Source: an uncultured Dehalococcoidia bacterium
Lineage (GTDB): Bacteria > Chloroflexota > Dehalococcoidia > Lucifugimonadales > CAJWER01
Reading direction: 5' to 3'
Assembly: GCA_958296115.1 (NCBI GenBank)
Contig: OY282442.1
Location: 1-64,000 of the forward strand
DNA length: 64,000 nucleotides
The stretch's first letter is position 1. Every line of letters starts with the position of its first letter. A model generated the notes under the pieces. That model was not told where the DNA came from. It searched no databases and saw only the letters and a list, made by a program, of their open reading frames with translations. Positions 1 to 8,126 of the stretch are shown one piece after another. The position numbers and the translations under genes were made by a program.

Positions 1-108
1 GCCGGCGTCCACGCACTTCCGTATCCACGTCTGCATGTCGTCCCGGAACGACGGGTCCAAGGGGCCGCTCGGCACCACCGGCGGCCCCCAGAGCATCACG
101 TCAGTCAA
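1..108 (-). CDS. 5' end of an unidentified protein running off the window
   Basis: A minus-strand reading frame opens at TTG 108, four bases after a GGAGGG ribosome-binding site, and stays open to base 1 (36 residues, beginning MTDVMLWGPP). An ATG at 96 is the alternative start. A strong divergent promoter lies 100 bases upstream (213-242), which supports a real transcript. Too little protein is present to name a family, and the rest lies outside the window. Confidence 0.45.
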   Translation of the reverse strand, partial: MTDVMLWGPPVVPSGPLDPSFRDDMQTWIRKCVDAG

Positions 109-212
109 GTCGCCCTCCCTGCAATCATCAGTGTCAGGCTATGCGAACATCCACCGCCTAAGCAAGCCCGATTATGCGGACACGCTGAGACCCGGAGCGT
201 ATTACGGTGAAA

Positions 213-242
213 ATAGTAGCGCGAAGGCTCCGCGCTTGTCAA
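213..242 (-). promoter_or_regulatory. sigma-70-type promoter for the minus-strand gene at 1-108
   Basis: On the minus strand there is TTGACA (242-237), an 18-base spacer and TACTAT (218-213). Transcription would run toward the partial gene ending at base 1. Confidence 0.5.
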
Positions 243-289
243 ATCCATCCTGCCATCCTGCCGCGCCAATCTCCCAGAGCGCGCCGACG

Positions 290-318
290 TTTCGCTCGCA
301 TAGCGCTAATTCTATAAT
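290..318 (+). promoter_or_regulatory. possible promoter of the TPP-enzyme gene
   Basis: A perfect -10 TATAAT lies at 313-318. The matching -35 (TTTCGC, 290-295, 17-base spacer) is poor. A second TATAAT-like sequence at 325-330 overlaps the likely leader. The call rests on the -10 box and its position 50 bases before the gene. Confidence 0.3.
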
Positions 319-368
319 GCCACGTATAATTATCCAGCACACCAACGTGAGGCACATACACCTTGACT

Positions 369-1940
369 ATGATGACCGGCGGGCAGGCCATCGTTCGCTC
401 CATGCGGCGCGAGGGGATTCGGACGGTGTTCGGGATACCGGGCGCGGGGCAGTACGAGATAGTGGACGCCTTATGGGAGGCGGACGACGTGGCGTATATC
501 TCCGTGCGCCACGAGCAGGCCGCGACCTACATGGCCGACGGGCGCTCACGCGCGGGCGGCGGCATCGCCGGCGTGGTGGTCGTGCAGGGCCCGGGCTTCT
601 TCAACGCGACGGCGGGGATGGCCACCGCCTACGACGTCTCGTCGCCCATGCTGGTCGTGACGGGGGCGGACCTGTACGGGGGAGGCGCGGACGAGCCGTC
701 CGAGCGCGGCGGGGCCATGTCAATGGCGAAGTGGGCCGCCCGCGTGGAGCGCCCGGCGCAGGCCCCCGAGCTCGTCCACGAGGCGATGCGCCAGATGCGG
801 ACAGGCAGGCCCCGCCCCGTCCTGCTGCAGGCCGCCCAGCCTGCGCTCGCGCAGCGTGAAGACGTCGAGCTCCTCGAGCCTGAGGAATACCCGCCCCAGG
901 CTCCAGCCGCGGAGCAGGTCGCCCGCGCGGCCCAAATCCTCGCCGCGTCTCACTCCCCGGTGATCTGGGCCGGCGGCGGCGTACACCTCTCGCGGGCATC
1001 CGAGAGCCTGGCGAAGCTGGCTGAGTACCTGCAGGCCCCCATCGTCACGACGGCCAACGGCAAGGGCGCGGTGTCCGACCGTCATCCTCTGTCGCTGGGA
1101 TTCGCGGAGACTCGCTACGAGCCGCTCGCGGCATGGCTGGCGAACAGCGATGCGACGCTGGCCGTCGGAACGCGCGCGGGCTTCCCGCCAGCCGAGGGCC
1201 AGAGCGTCGTGCGAATAGACGTGGACCCTGCCGAAACCGCGCGGCAAGGACATCACACCCTGGGGCTGACCGGCGACGCGAGGGCCACCCTGGACGCGCT
1301 GCTAGAAGCGCTGTCGGAGTCGATGCCCCCGAGGCCAGCCGTGGAGCGGTCCGTCATCGCTGGGCTGCTTCACGAACGATTCGCCGCCCACAACCAGCTC
1401 GAGCCGCAGCGCTCACTCACCGCCGCCGTAAGGGCTGCCGTCCCGGATGACGGAATCATCGTGCAGGGCATGAACCAGATGGGCTACTACAGCCGAAACT
1501 ACCTGCCGGTCTATTCGAGCGGCGGCTATATGTCCGCGTCCCATCACGGCACGCTCGGCCATGCCTTCCCGGTCGCCGTGGGCGCGAAGCTCGGCGCGCC
1601 GGACCGGGCCGTGGTGGCGCTGTCCGGCGACGGCGGGTTCCTGTACAACTCGCAGGAGCTCGCGACCGCTGTCCAGTACGGGGTCGGCGTCGTGGCCGTC
1701 GTGTTCAACGACAACGCCTACGGCAACGTGCTCAGGGCCCAGCGGGAGGAGTTTGGCGGCCACGTCCTCGGCACGAGGCTCCATAATCCGGACTTCGTCG
1801 CCCTGGCCAGGTCCTACGGCGCGCGCGCCTTCAAGGCCAGCTGCGCGGACGAGCTCGAATCCACATTGCGCGACGCTCTGGCGAGCGGGTCCCCTACCCT
1901 AATAGAAGTCCCAGTGGGCGAGATGGAGCGGGTGTACTGA
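369..1940 (+). CDS. thiamine-pyrophosphate-dependent enzyme, acetolactate-synthase-like
   Basis: This is a large-subunit TPP enzyme of the acetolactate synthase/benzoylformate decarboxylase superfamily, about 523 residues and close to family length. The N-terminal PYR domain carries GIPGAGQYE and the catalytic glutamate in RHEQAATYMADG. A central Rossmann-like domain includes WAGGGVHLS. The C-terminal PP domain has the metal/TPP motif GDGGF followed by NDNAYGN. Several starts are possible (TTG 363, ATG 369, ATG 372) and no clear ribosome-binding site decides. It is followed after 2 bases by a DUF2203 gene, suggesting co-transcription. No small regulatory subunit (ilvN) lies nearby, so a catabolic or sulfoacetaldehyde/glyoxylate-type role is as likely as branched-chain amino-acid synthesis. 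The substrate cannot be assigned from sequence alone. Confidence 0.85.
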   Translation: MMTGGQAIVRSMRREGIRTVFGIPGAGQYEIVDALWEADDVAYISVRHEQAATYMADGRSRAGGGIAGVVVVQGPGFFNATAGMATAYDVSSPMLVVTGADLYGGGADEPSERGGAMSMAKWAARVERPAQAPELVHEAMRQMRTGRPRPVLLQAAQPALAQREDVELLEPEEYPPQAPAAEQVARAAQILAASHSPVIWAGGGVHLSRASESLAKLAEYLQAPIVTTANGKGAVSDRHPLSLGFAETRYEPLAAWLANSDATLAVGTRAGFPPAEGQSVVRIDVDPAETARQGHHTLGLTGDARATLDALLEALSESMPPRPAVERSVIAGLLHERFAAHNQLEPQRSLTAAVRAAVPDDGIIVQGMNQMGYYSRNYLPVYSSGGYMSASHHGTLGHAFPVAVGAKLGAPDRAVVALSGDGGFLYNSQELATAVQYGVGVVAVVFNDNAYGNVLRAQREEFGGHVLGTRLHNPDFVALARSYGARAFKASCADELESTLRDALASGSPTLIEVPVGEMERVY

Positions 1941-1942
1941 CG

Positions 1943-2341
1943 ATGGCGGCCAGACGCTTCACTCGCGACGAGGCGCAGACGCACGTGCCGTGGCTCGCGC
2001 AGACCTTCGACGAAATCGCGCCCTGGCGCGAGAGGGCCCGCGAGCTGAACAGCGAGTCGCGGGCGCTGATGGAAAGGATGCGCGGCAATGGGGGCAGGAA
2101 GTCGCACGACCGCATGTCGCAGCTCAGCGTCCGTATCGAGGAGGCCAGGTCCCACCTCGAACGCGCCCTCGAATCCATCTCGGAGCGCGGCATCCTGGTC
2201 AAGGGCATCGAGCCGGGGCTGGTGGACTTCCCCTCGATGATGGACGGCCGCGAGGTGTACCTCTGCTGGCGAGAGGGCGAGACCCAGATAGACTTCTGGC
2301 ACGACGTGGACGCCGGGTTCGCAGGCCGCCGTCCTCTCTAG
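1943..2341 (+). CDS. DUF2203 family protein
   Basis: This 132-residue soluble protein matches the DUF2203 pattern. It has an N-terminal FTRDEAQ region, a charged helical middle that could form a coiled coil, and the conserved C-terminal block KGIEPGLVDFP, then VYLCWREGE, then DFWHDVDAGFAGR. The ATG lies 2 bases after the stop of the TPP enzyme, so translation is probably coupled. No catalytic function is established for the family. The block of Trp, His, Asp and Glu residues resembles a binding site, but that is inference. Confidence 0.8.
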   Translation: MAARRFTRDEAQTHVPWLAQTFDEIAPWRERARELNSESRALMERMRGNGGRKSHDRMSQLSVRIEEARSHLERALESISERGILVKGIEPGLVDFPSMMDGREVYLCWREGETQIDFWHDVDAGFAGRRPL

Positions 2342-2364
2342 TAGGCTGTGGAGAAAAGGCTGCC

Positions 2365-2691
2365 CTAGGCGCTTGGGGTCGTTTCGGCGTCCTGGCCGTC
2401 AGGCGGGTTGGAAGTGAGGGCGTGCAGGAGGTCTTCCACGAGCACATCCTGCTTGGTGTGGTGGCGTAGAGGACGGGCCGAATCCACGCTGTAGAGGTTC
2501 CGGCGGCCGCTCTTGCGGCGCACGACGTACTCGTCATCTTCGAGGTCGGAGATGATCTTGTGGGTGGTGCGCTCTGTAATCCCTACGTGGCTTGCTATCT
2601 CCCTAGCCGTATGGCTGGGATTGTGGAAGATGTAACTCAGCACCAGCCCGTGGTTGGTGATGAAGGTCCATCTATTGGTCTTTTCATTCAT
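2365..2691 (-). CDS. winged-helix transcriptional regulator (MarR/ArsR-like)
   Basis: This is a small DNA-binding protein of about 108 residues. The sequence TAREIASHVGITERTTHKIISDL forms a helix-turn-helix, followed by a basic wing (YVVRRKSGRRNLY). It has no clear effector or metal-binding domain; the C-terminal 30 residues are polar. I place the start at ATG 2691, which has AAGG 8 bases upstream, rather than the TTG at 2697. It has its own promoter just after the pepA stop codon. The neighbours (DUF2203 convergent, pepA upstream) do not identify a target. Autoregulation is plausible but not shown. Confidence 0.75.
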   Translation of the reverse strand: MNEKTNRWTFITNHGLVLSYIFHNPSHTAREIASHVGITERTTHKIISDLEDDEYVVRRKSGRRNLYSVDSARPLRHHTKQDVLVEDLLHALTSNPPDGQDAETTPSA

Positions 2692-2717
2692 TGGCAAGCC
2701 TTATAGGAGTTTTTAGG

Positions 2718-2746
2718 ATAGTATCATACAATCCGTCGGAGTTCAA
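2718..2746 (-). promoter_or_regulatory. promoter of the winged-helix regulator
   Basis: On the minus strand there is TTGAAC (746-741), a 17-base spacer and TACTAT (723-718), ending 27 bases before the regulator's ATG and immediately downstream of the pepA stop. The regulator is therefore probably transcribed separately from pepA. Confidence 0.5.
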
Positions 2747-2748
2747 CT

Positions 2749-4254
2749 TCACGCTGGGGTTCCCGCCAGCATGACCGCGAGGTTCACGAGAGTGCGGACC
2801 GGCGCGCCGGTCGCGCCCTTGGGGTTGTAGCCGTCCAGGGATTCGGCCCTGGCCACCCCGGCGATGTCGAGGTGGACCCAGGATGCGCCGTCGGCGAATT
2901 CTCCGATGATCTGCGCGCCCGTGATGGAGCCTGCGTCGCGTCCGCCGGTGTTCTTGATGTCCGCCACCTCGCTCTTGTACTGGCGCTTGTAGGCGTCGTC
3001 CATCGGGAATTGCCACGCCCGGTCGCCAGCATCCTCCGCTGACGCCATCACTTGGTCTATTAGCCCCTGGTCGTTCCCGAAGACCCCCATCCGCCGCTTG
3101 CCCAAGGAGGTTACTATGGCGCCCGTCAGCGTAGCGGCGTCCACGACGCGCTCGATGCCCAGCGAGCGGGCGTAGCAGAGCGCGTCGGCGAGAACGAGCC
3201 GCCCCTCCGCGTCCGTGTTGTCTATCTCGATAGTCTTGCCGCTCATGGTCGTTACGACGTCGCCGGGGCGCTGCGCCTTGCTTCCGGGCATGTTCTCGGT
3301 GGCGGGGATTATCGCCGTCACGTCTATGCGGGGGTTGATGGCCGCGATTGCGCCCATTGCGGCGATTACGGCCGCGCCGCCGGACATGTCCGTCTTCATC
3401 AGCCGCATCCCGGACGCCGTCTTCAGGTCGAGGCCGCCTGAGTCGAAGGTGATGCCCTTGCCCAGCAGCCCCAACTCCTTGGCGCTACCAGAGCCGCCTC
3501 GGTATCTCATCACTATGAGCTTGGGCGGCTCGTCCGAGCCTTGGGCTACTCCCAGAAGGGCGCCCATTCCCAACTCCTCGATGGCTGGCTTGTCGAGGAC
3601 CTCTATTTCCATGCCGCCCGACAGCGCGACCTCCAGCGCGGCCTCGGCCAGTCGGGTGGGGGTCATATGGTTCGCCGGCTCGTTGACCATGTCGCGGCAC
3701 AGGTTGACGGCGTTCGCTAGGCATATCCCGGTATCCGCGCCCGCCTGGATAGCAGGGGCTTTCGAAGCGTCGAACTCCACTATCCTCAACGTCTCGAGCT
3801 CACGCCCTTCATCGCTGGACTTGTACTTGTCGAATCGGTAGAGGCCCATCAGCGCGCCCTCGGCCAGCGCCTGCGCCGCCCCGCGCGGCTCCATGCCGCC
3901 TATGCCCGCGCCGTGAACGATTGTCGCCGTGTCCTTGACGCCGATGCTGCGGAGCCGCCTGCAGACTGCCGCGGATACGCGCCTTGCGCTCTCGGGGTCG
4001 AACTCGGCCTGCTTGCCAAGCCCGGCGACGACCACCCTAGCGGGCTTGATGCGCCCCAGGGTGTGGATGACGGTCACTTCGCCGAGCTTGCCGCGGATCT
4101 CGCCGTCCGCGATGAGCGCGGATATGCCGCCGCCGAGTGCGCTGTCCGTCGCGCCAGTTGCGCCGCCTGGGGCCGTCACGCCCTCGAATAGGTTGACGAC
4201 TACCGCGCCCGCATCCGCCTCGGTGATGTTTCCGGTCTCGATCTCGATGTTCAT
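2749..4254 (-). CDS. pepA: cytosol leucyl aminopeptidase (M17)
   Basis: This metallo-aminopeptidase removes N-terminal residues from peptides in the cytoplasm. The 501-residue length is typical. The C-terminal catalytic domain carries the M17 signature NTDAEGRL, the lysine-containing metal motif GKGITFDSGG and the MKTDMSGGA segment. The N-terminal macro-like domain begins MNIEIETGN. The frame is open a further 99 codons upstream, but that part is low-complexity, antisense to the next gene and has no homology. ATG 4254 gives the family N-terminus. It is divergent from the aminotransferase at 4348. Confidence 0.93.
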   Translation of the reverse strand: MNIEIETGNITEADAGAVVVNLFEGVTAPGGATGATDSALGGGISALIADGEIRGKLGEVTVIHTLGRIKPARVVVAGLGKQAEFDPESARRVSAAVCRRLRSIGVKDTATIVHGAGIGGMEPRGAAQALAEGALMGLYRFDKYKSSDEGRELETLRIVEFDASKAPAIQAGADTGICLANAVNLCRDMVNEPANHMTPTRLAEAALEVALSGGMEIEVLDKPAIEELGMGALLGVAQGSDEPPKLIVMRYRGGSGSAKELGLLGKGITFDSGGLDLKTASGMRLMKTDMSGGAAVIAAMGAIAAINPRIDVTAIIPATENMPGSKAQRPGDVVTTMSGKTIEIDNTDAEGRLVLADALCYARSLGIERVVDAATLTGAIVTSLGKRRMGVFGNDQGLIDQVMASAEDAGDRAWQFPMDDAYKRQYKSEVADIKNTGGRDAGSITGAQIIGEFADGASWVHLDIAGVARAESLDGYNPKGATGAPVRTLVNLAVMLAGTPA

Positions 4255-4347
4255 GGAGCCTCCCCCGCGTGCGCCCTGCATTATATGCGAGAGGGCGTCC
4301 CGCGCGCTATGCCGTGATATAATCGCGTTGTCATTCAGGAGGGCGAC

Positions 4348-5628
4348 ATGGCGCGAAGACAGGTAAGCGCGCGGGAGCGGCAAGTCTTGGACGCGGCGTC
4401 GAGGCTGCTGCCCGGCGGCAGCAACGGCAACACGGTCACGATGGACACCATCATCGCCTCCGGGCGCGGCCCCCGCGTGTGGGATATGAGCGGCAACGAG
4501 TACGTGGACTACGCCCTGGGCTCCGGGCCGATGCTGATAGGGCACGCCCACCCGGAGGTGGTCGCCGCAGTCGAGGCCCAGCTATCGAAGGGGACGACCT
4601 ACTTCGCGCTCAACGAGCATATGGTTCTGCTCGCGGAGGAGATAGCTCGCGCTGTGCCGTGCGCCGAGAAGGTGCGGTTCGCCAGCAGCGGGACGGAGGC
4701 GACCTTCTTTGCGATGCGGGCCGCGCGGGCGTATCGAGGCAGGGACAAGATACTCAAGTTCGAGGGCGGCTTCCACGGGATGAACGACTACGGACTGATG
4801 AGCATGTCGCCCGGCGAGCCGCTCGATTTTCCCGCGCCCACGCCGGACGCGTTGGGGATACCCGAGTCGGTGGAGGGCGACATGCTCGTTGCGCCGTTCA
4901 ACGACATCGAGACCGTCGCCGCCATAATCGAGCGCCATCACGACGAGCTCGGGGGTGTGATAGTCGAGCCGCTGCAGCGCATCATACCGCCGAAGCCCGG
5001 CTTCCTGGAGGGCTTGCGGGACGTCACGCGACAGTACGGCGTGCCGCTGATATTCGACGAGATAGTGACCGGCTTCAGGTTCGCGTACGGCGGAGCCCAA
5101 GAATACTACGGCGTAACGCCCGACCTGTGCGCCCTCGGCAAGGCGGTCGCGGGCGGCTTCCCGCTGTCGGCGATAGCAGGACGCGCCGACATCATGGACT
5201 ACTTCGCGCCGGGCGCTCACGGCGAGAAGCACGTCATGCAGGAGGGCACCCTCAACGGCAACCCGGTGGCCGCCGTGGCAGGCTTGGCGACGCTGCAGGT
5301 TCTGCGGGAGGAGGGCGCGTACGAGCGGCTCTTCGAGACCGGCGCTCGGCTCATGGGCTCGCTGCGGGAGCTGCTCTACCAGGCGGAGATGCCCGCCCAG
5401 GTAGTGGGGGAGCCGCCCATGTTCGACGTGGTGTTCATCGACCACGCCGTAGGGGACTACCGGGACACTCTGGACCGCGACCAGGCCAAGCTACTGCGGT
5501 TCAACGAGCTCCTCCGCGAGCGGGGCGTGTTCAAGAACAACTCGAAGTACTACGTCTCCACCGTCCATGGGGATTCCGAAGTGGAGGAGACGGTTGCCGC
5601 GTGGCGCTCGGCGCTGGGGGAGCTGTAG
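4348..5628 (+). CDS. class III aminotransferase, glutamate-1-semialdehyde aminomutase-like
   Basis: This is a PLP-dependent enzyme of the HemL-like class III group, 426 residues. Visible features are the start-proximal LLPGGSNGN, the cofactor region SSGTEATFFAMRAARAYRGRD, FEGGFHGMNDY, the aspartate in FDEIVTGFR, and the PLP lysine in LGKAVAGGFPLSA. GGAGGG lies 5 bases before ATG. True HemL converts glutamate-1-semialdehyde to 5-aminolevulinate. The C-terminal half here departs from the typical HemL pattern and no other heme genes are near, so it may act on another amine substrate. Start and family are secure; the exact reaction is not. Confidence 0.82.
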   Translation: MARRQVSARERQVLDAASRLLPGGSNGNTVTMDTIIASGRGPRVWDMSGNEYVDYALGSGPMLIGHAHPEVVAAVEAQLSKGTTYFALNEHMVLLAEEIARAVPCAEKVRFASSGTEATFFAMRAARAYRGRDKILKFEGGFHGMNDYGLMSMSPGEPLDFPAPTPDALGIPESVEGDMLVAPFNDIETVAAIIERHHDELGGVIVEPLQRIIPPKPGFLEGLRDVTRQYGVPLIFDEIVTGFRFAYGGAQEYYGVTPDLCALGKAVAGGFPLSAIAGRADIMDYFAPGAHGEKHVMQEGTLNGNPVAAVAGLATLQVLREEGAYERLFETGARLMGSLRELLYQAEMPAQVVGEPPMFDVVFIDHAVGDYRDTLDRDQAKLLRFNELLRERGVFKNNSKYYVSTVHGDSEVEETVAAWRSALGEL

Positions 5629-5709
5629 GGATAAGGGAAGCCCCATCCGTCTTCCTATGAACCCGCGCCCAAGGACCCGGCGACGAGTGGGGCAATCCTT
5701 CGCGCGGGC

Positions 5710-6069
5710 CTAGCTGGGGGTTTCGCCGCTCACGAGGCCGATGCAGTTGCCCTCGGGGTCCGCGAACATGGCGAACGTGACCGCGCCCGGGATAGTCGTC
5801 ACCGGCATCACGACCTTCGCGCCGCGCTCTTCCGCCTCCTTGAGCTTCGCGTCGATGTCCTCGACCTCCACGTAGAAGGTGACGAGGTTCGGCTCGCCGT
5901 CCGCGCCAGCGATACCGCCGTTGATACCGCTCCCGGCATGGGTATCGACGAGGCCGTAATCTATCGGGCCCGAAGTGTCGACGCGCCACTCGAACAGGTC
6001 TGCGTAGAACTTCATCAGATTGTCCGCGCCGCTCGAACGGATCTCGAAATGCACAACAGGATTGGGCAT
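5710..6069 (-). CDS. VOC-superfamily (glyoxalase/bleomycin-resistance-like) protein
   Basis: This 119-residue single-domain protein has the paired beta-alpha-beta-beta-beta modules of the vicinal-oxygen-chelate fold. Features are VVHFEIRSSG at the start, FYADLFEW, VTFYVEVEDIDAKL and the terminal FADPEGNCIGLVS with the usual metal-ligand glutamate region. The start is ATG 6069: the upstream GTG 6084 reads through a perfect AAGGAGG Shine-Dalgarno that belongs to the ATG. The family includes lyases, dioxygenases and sequestering proteins, and the substrate cannot be told. It is convergent with the aminotransferase. Confidence 0.85.
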   Translation of the reverse strand: MPNPVVHFEIRSSGADNLMKFYADLFEWRVDTSGPIDYGLVDTHAGSGINGGIAGADGEPNLVTFYVEVEDIDAKLKEAEERGAKVVMPVTTIPGAVTFAMFADPEGNCIGLVSGETPS

Positions 6070-6167
6070 ACCGCCCTCCTTCACACTGAATTGCGCCTCA
6101 TTGCCAAGCGCTTGATGACAAGTCTAACATCCTACGAACGAATGTATCAAGAATTATCCAGCGGCGT

Positions 6168-6539
6168 GTGGCGCGACGGGTCAAACGGCTCTACACCCGG
6201 GCCAAGGCGCTCGCCGCCGTCGGCTGCCCGCCAGTGCGTGGCTACCAGCGCCTGACATCCCCCGACCAGTTGATGCTGGAGGAGCAGTTGCTGTCGCTGT
6301 GCCGCCCTTTCATGGACGACGAGACTGCTCCGCAAGCCAAGCTCTGCCGGCGCATAGAACGATTCATCAAGGAGTTGTTCGTCTTCGTGTCGCACCCGGA
6401 TGCGCCGCCCGATAACAATGCGGCGGAACGGCCTGAGACACCTGGTGGTCAGCCGCAAGATCAGCGGCGGCGCTCGCTCCGAACAGACACGGACAGCAGG
6501 ATGACCCTGGCGTCCCTAAACCCAGGATGGCTTGTATGA
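6168..6539 (+). pseudogene. C-terminal remnant of an IS66-family transposase
   Basis: The frame begins inside a transposase and reaches the IS66 C-terminal motif PDNNAAER. After that the frame slips. The following family residues (LRHLVVSRKISGGARSE) are found in the +1 frame, and the reading returns to the original frame at RMTLASL. Two compensating indels are therefore present, about 60 bases apart. The N-terminal and DDE catalytic parts are missing, and no terminal repeats of an intact insertion sequence are seen. It is non-functional. A solo end of the dispersed TIR family lies 25 bases downstream. Confidence 0.75.
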
Positions 6540-6563
6540 TAATCCATATCTCATACATCGTTT

Positions 6564-6577
6564 AGATGCGATTGCCC
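6564..6577 (+). repeat. solo terminal repeat of the 1-kb TIR element family
   Basis: AGATGCGATTGCCC is identical to the right-hand terminal repeat of the elements ending at 23319 and 45362. It is preceded by TTT, as in the second element. No matching left end (CAGGGCAATCGCATCT) is found nearby, so this is a decayed or deleted copy. It adjoins the IS66 remnant. Confidence 0.55.
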
Positions 6578-6639
6578 CGGGATTCAGAGATTACTCGCAG
6601 TGAACTCGTTCAGATAGATGTCGTACACCATAGAGGGGA

Positions 6640-8067
6640 ATGAATGGACGCAGACTGAAGCTATGGTATGGTGACACAGCGATGTTCCAGTCCGAACTCC
6701 TCCAGATGACCGACCTCGTGACCGGGCGACGCGCTGCCGTCCGCATGGAGCCGGGGGAAAGCGCCCTACCCTTCCGCGAGATGCTAGACCGGTACGTGAA
6801 GCGCCCGGATCTGGACCGGCTCCTGGCGCAAGGCCGCATCACGGCGGGGTTCGCCGAGTCCCTCCGGGCGATACAGGACTACGTGTACGCCTGCTCCGAA
6901 GATGGGCGGCTGCTCGACATCTACCCCGGTCTGCGATTCGGACAGGGCGAGCGCACGCTGAAGTTAGACGACGTACCCGCAGGCGCGCGCTTCACATCGG
7001 ACGGCAAGGCCGCGCTGCTGATAGAGGTCGAGATAGACCGTATGAACGTCGGCTACGACCGGAACTGGCGGGGCTTCCATAGACGGCGGTGGGAGCAGCG
7101 CGCGGACGAATACACCGCATTCGTCCGCGAATGCCTAGAAGCTCGGTACGGCCCCCGCGAGGCCGACTCAGTCTTGCAGCTCGACTCCCCATCCCAAGAG
7201 ATGCGCTTGGTCGAAGCCGTGGCCCGCCGGATCTGGGAAAGCGACTTCGAGAGCTACTCCCGGTTCACAGGCCCCAAGCTCGCCTACAAGACCGGCGACG
7301 AGACCATCCGCAACATCATGCAGGGGGCAGGCGGCATCTGCTCCGAGAAGGTCCAAGCGCTCAAGTTCGTTACCGACCACTACGGCATCGAGTCGGAGTA
7401 CATCATCGCCGGCCCGGACGCGCCGGGCCCAGTGCCCGAGGCTCGGCTCCGCGAGATGCTGACCACGTTCGACTTCGCCTTTTCGAAGCGCCACATGCGC
7501 TACTGGCAGCACGCCGCGCTGCTCTACCAGGTGGACGGCGATACCGCCCTGGTGGACGCGACCAACGGCAACATCCCATTCCTGTTCGAGCGAAACGACG
7601 CGGCTGAGCGGCTGCTGGCCTACGACGACAAACCGGCCGTCAGGGTCAAGATGGCAGTGCGCCCCGAAGACTTCTACTATCACAGGGTGTCGCAGGACAT
7701 TCCCGAAGACTTGTACTTCGCCATGGAGGGCTGGATCCCGGACATTGACCTCGTTCAGGTGTTCGACAACGAGCTCGGCCTGTACATCTCCTCCGACTTC
7801 ATGGCCGCGCCGGTCGTCTTCAGGAGCGAGCGAGCCTTCGAGCGGCGGCGCCGTGAGTACACCGCCGCCGCAGGCAGCGCCGGCCTGAGGTGCAGCGTCG
7901 GCGCGGAGTGGAGCTTCGAGAGCGAGCTCGGCCAGCGCTTCGCAGCAGCCAACGAGCGCGCAGCAGCCATGATAATCGCCGCCAAGGAGCGCCTGCTGGA
8001 CCGGTACGAGGAGTGCCATGGCCCCGGCTACGAGGCCGGCCTAGTCGTCATCGAGCTGGCAGATTAA
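6640..8067 (+). CDS. transglutaminase-like protein of unknown role
   Basis: This is a 475-residue soluble protein. I see no close named family, but the middle carries a plausible transglutaminase/papain-like Cys-His-Asp triad: C234 in GGICSEK, H291 in YWQHAALLY and D306 in LVDATNG, with spacing typical of the fold. The N-terminal 130 residues and the C-terminal 150 residues (charged, helical, ending in VVIELAD) are unassigned. There is no signal peptide or membrane segment. The start could be ATG 6640 (GGGG very close upstream) or ATG 6682. It stands alone between the IS66 remnant and an Uma2 gene. It could be a peptidase, an amide-bond-forming enzyme or an inactive binding protein. Confidence 0.6.
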   Translation: MNGRRLKLWYGDTAMFQSELLQMTDLVTGRRAAVRMEPGESALPFREMLDRYVKRPDLDRLLAQGRITAGFAESLRAIQDYVYACSEDGRLLDIYPGLRFGQGERTLKLDDVPAGARFTSDGKAALLIEVEIDRMNVGYDRNWRGFHRRRWEQRADEYTAFVRECLEARYGPREADSVLQLDSPSQEMRLVEAVARRIWESDFESYSRFTGPKLAYKTGDETIRNIMQGAGGICSEKVQALKFVTDHYGIESEYIIAGPDAPGPVPEARLREMLTTFDFAFSKRHMRYWQHAALLYQVDGDTALVDATNGNIPFLFERNDAAERLLAYDDKPAVRVKMAVRPEDFYYHRVSQDIPEDLYFAMEGWIPDIDLVQVFDNELGLYISSDFMAAPVVFRSERAFERRRREYTAAAGSAGLRCSVGAEWSFESELGQRFAAANERAAAMIIAAKERLLDRYEECHGPGYEAGLVVIELAD

Positions 8068-8126
8068 GACCAGGGACGCCGGTGTGATACAATCCCGACG
8101 CAATCGCGCGTTGACCGAGGCTAACG

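Noticed and set aside
4255-4551. 99-codon N-terminal extension of leucyl aminopeptidase
   Set aside because: Unconserved, antisense to the aminotransferase gene; the family N-terminus begins at ATG 4254.
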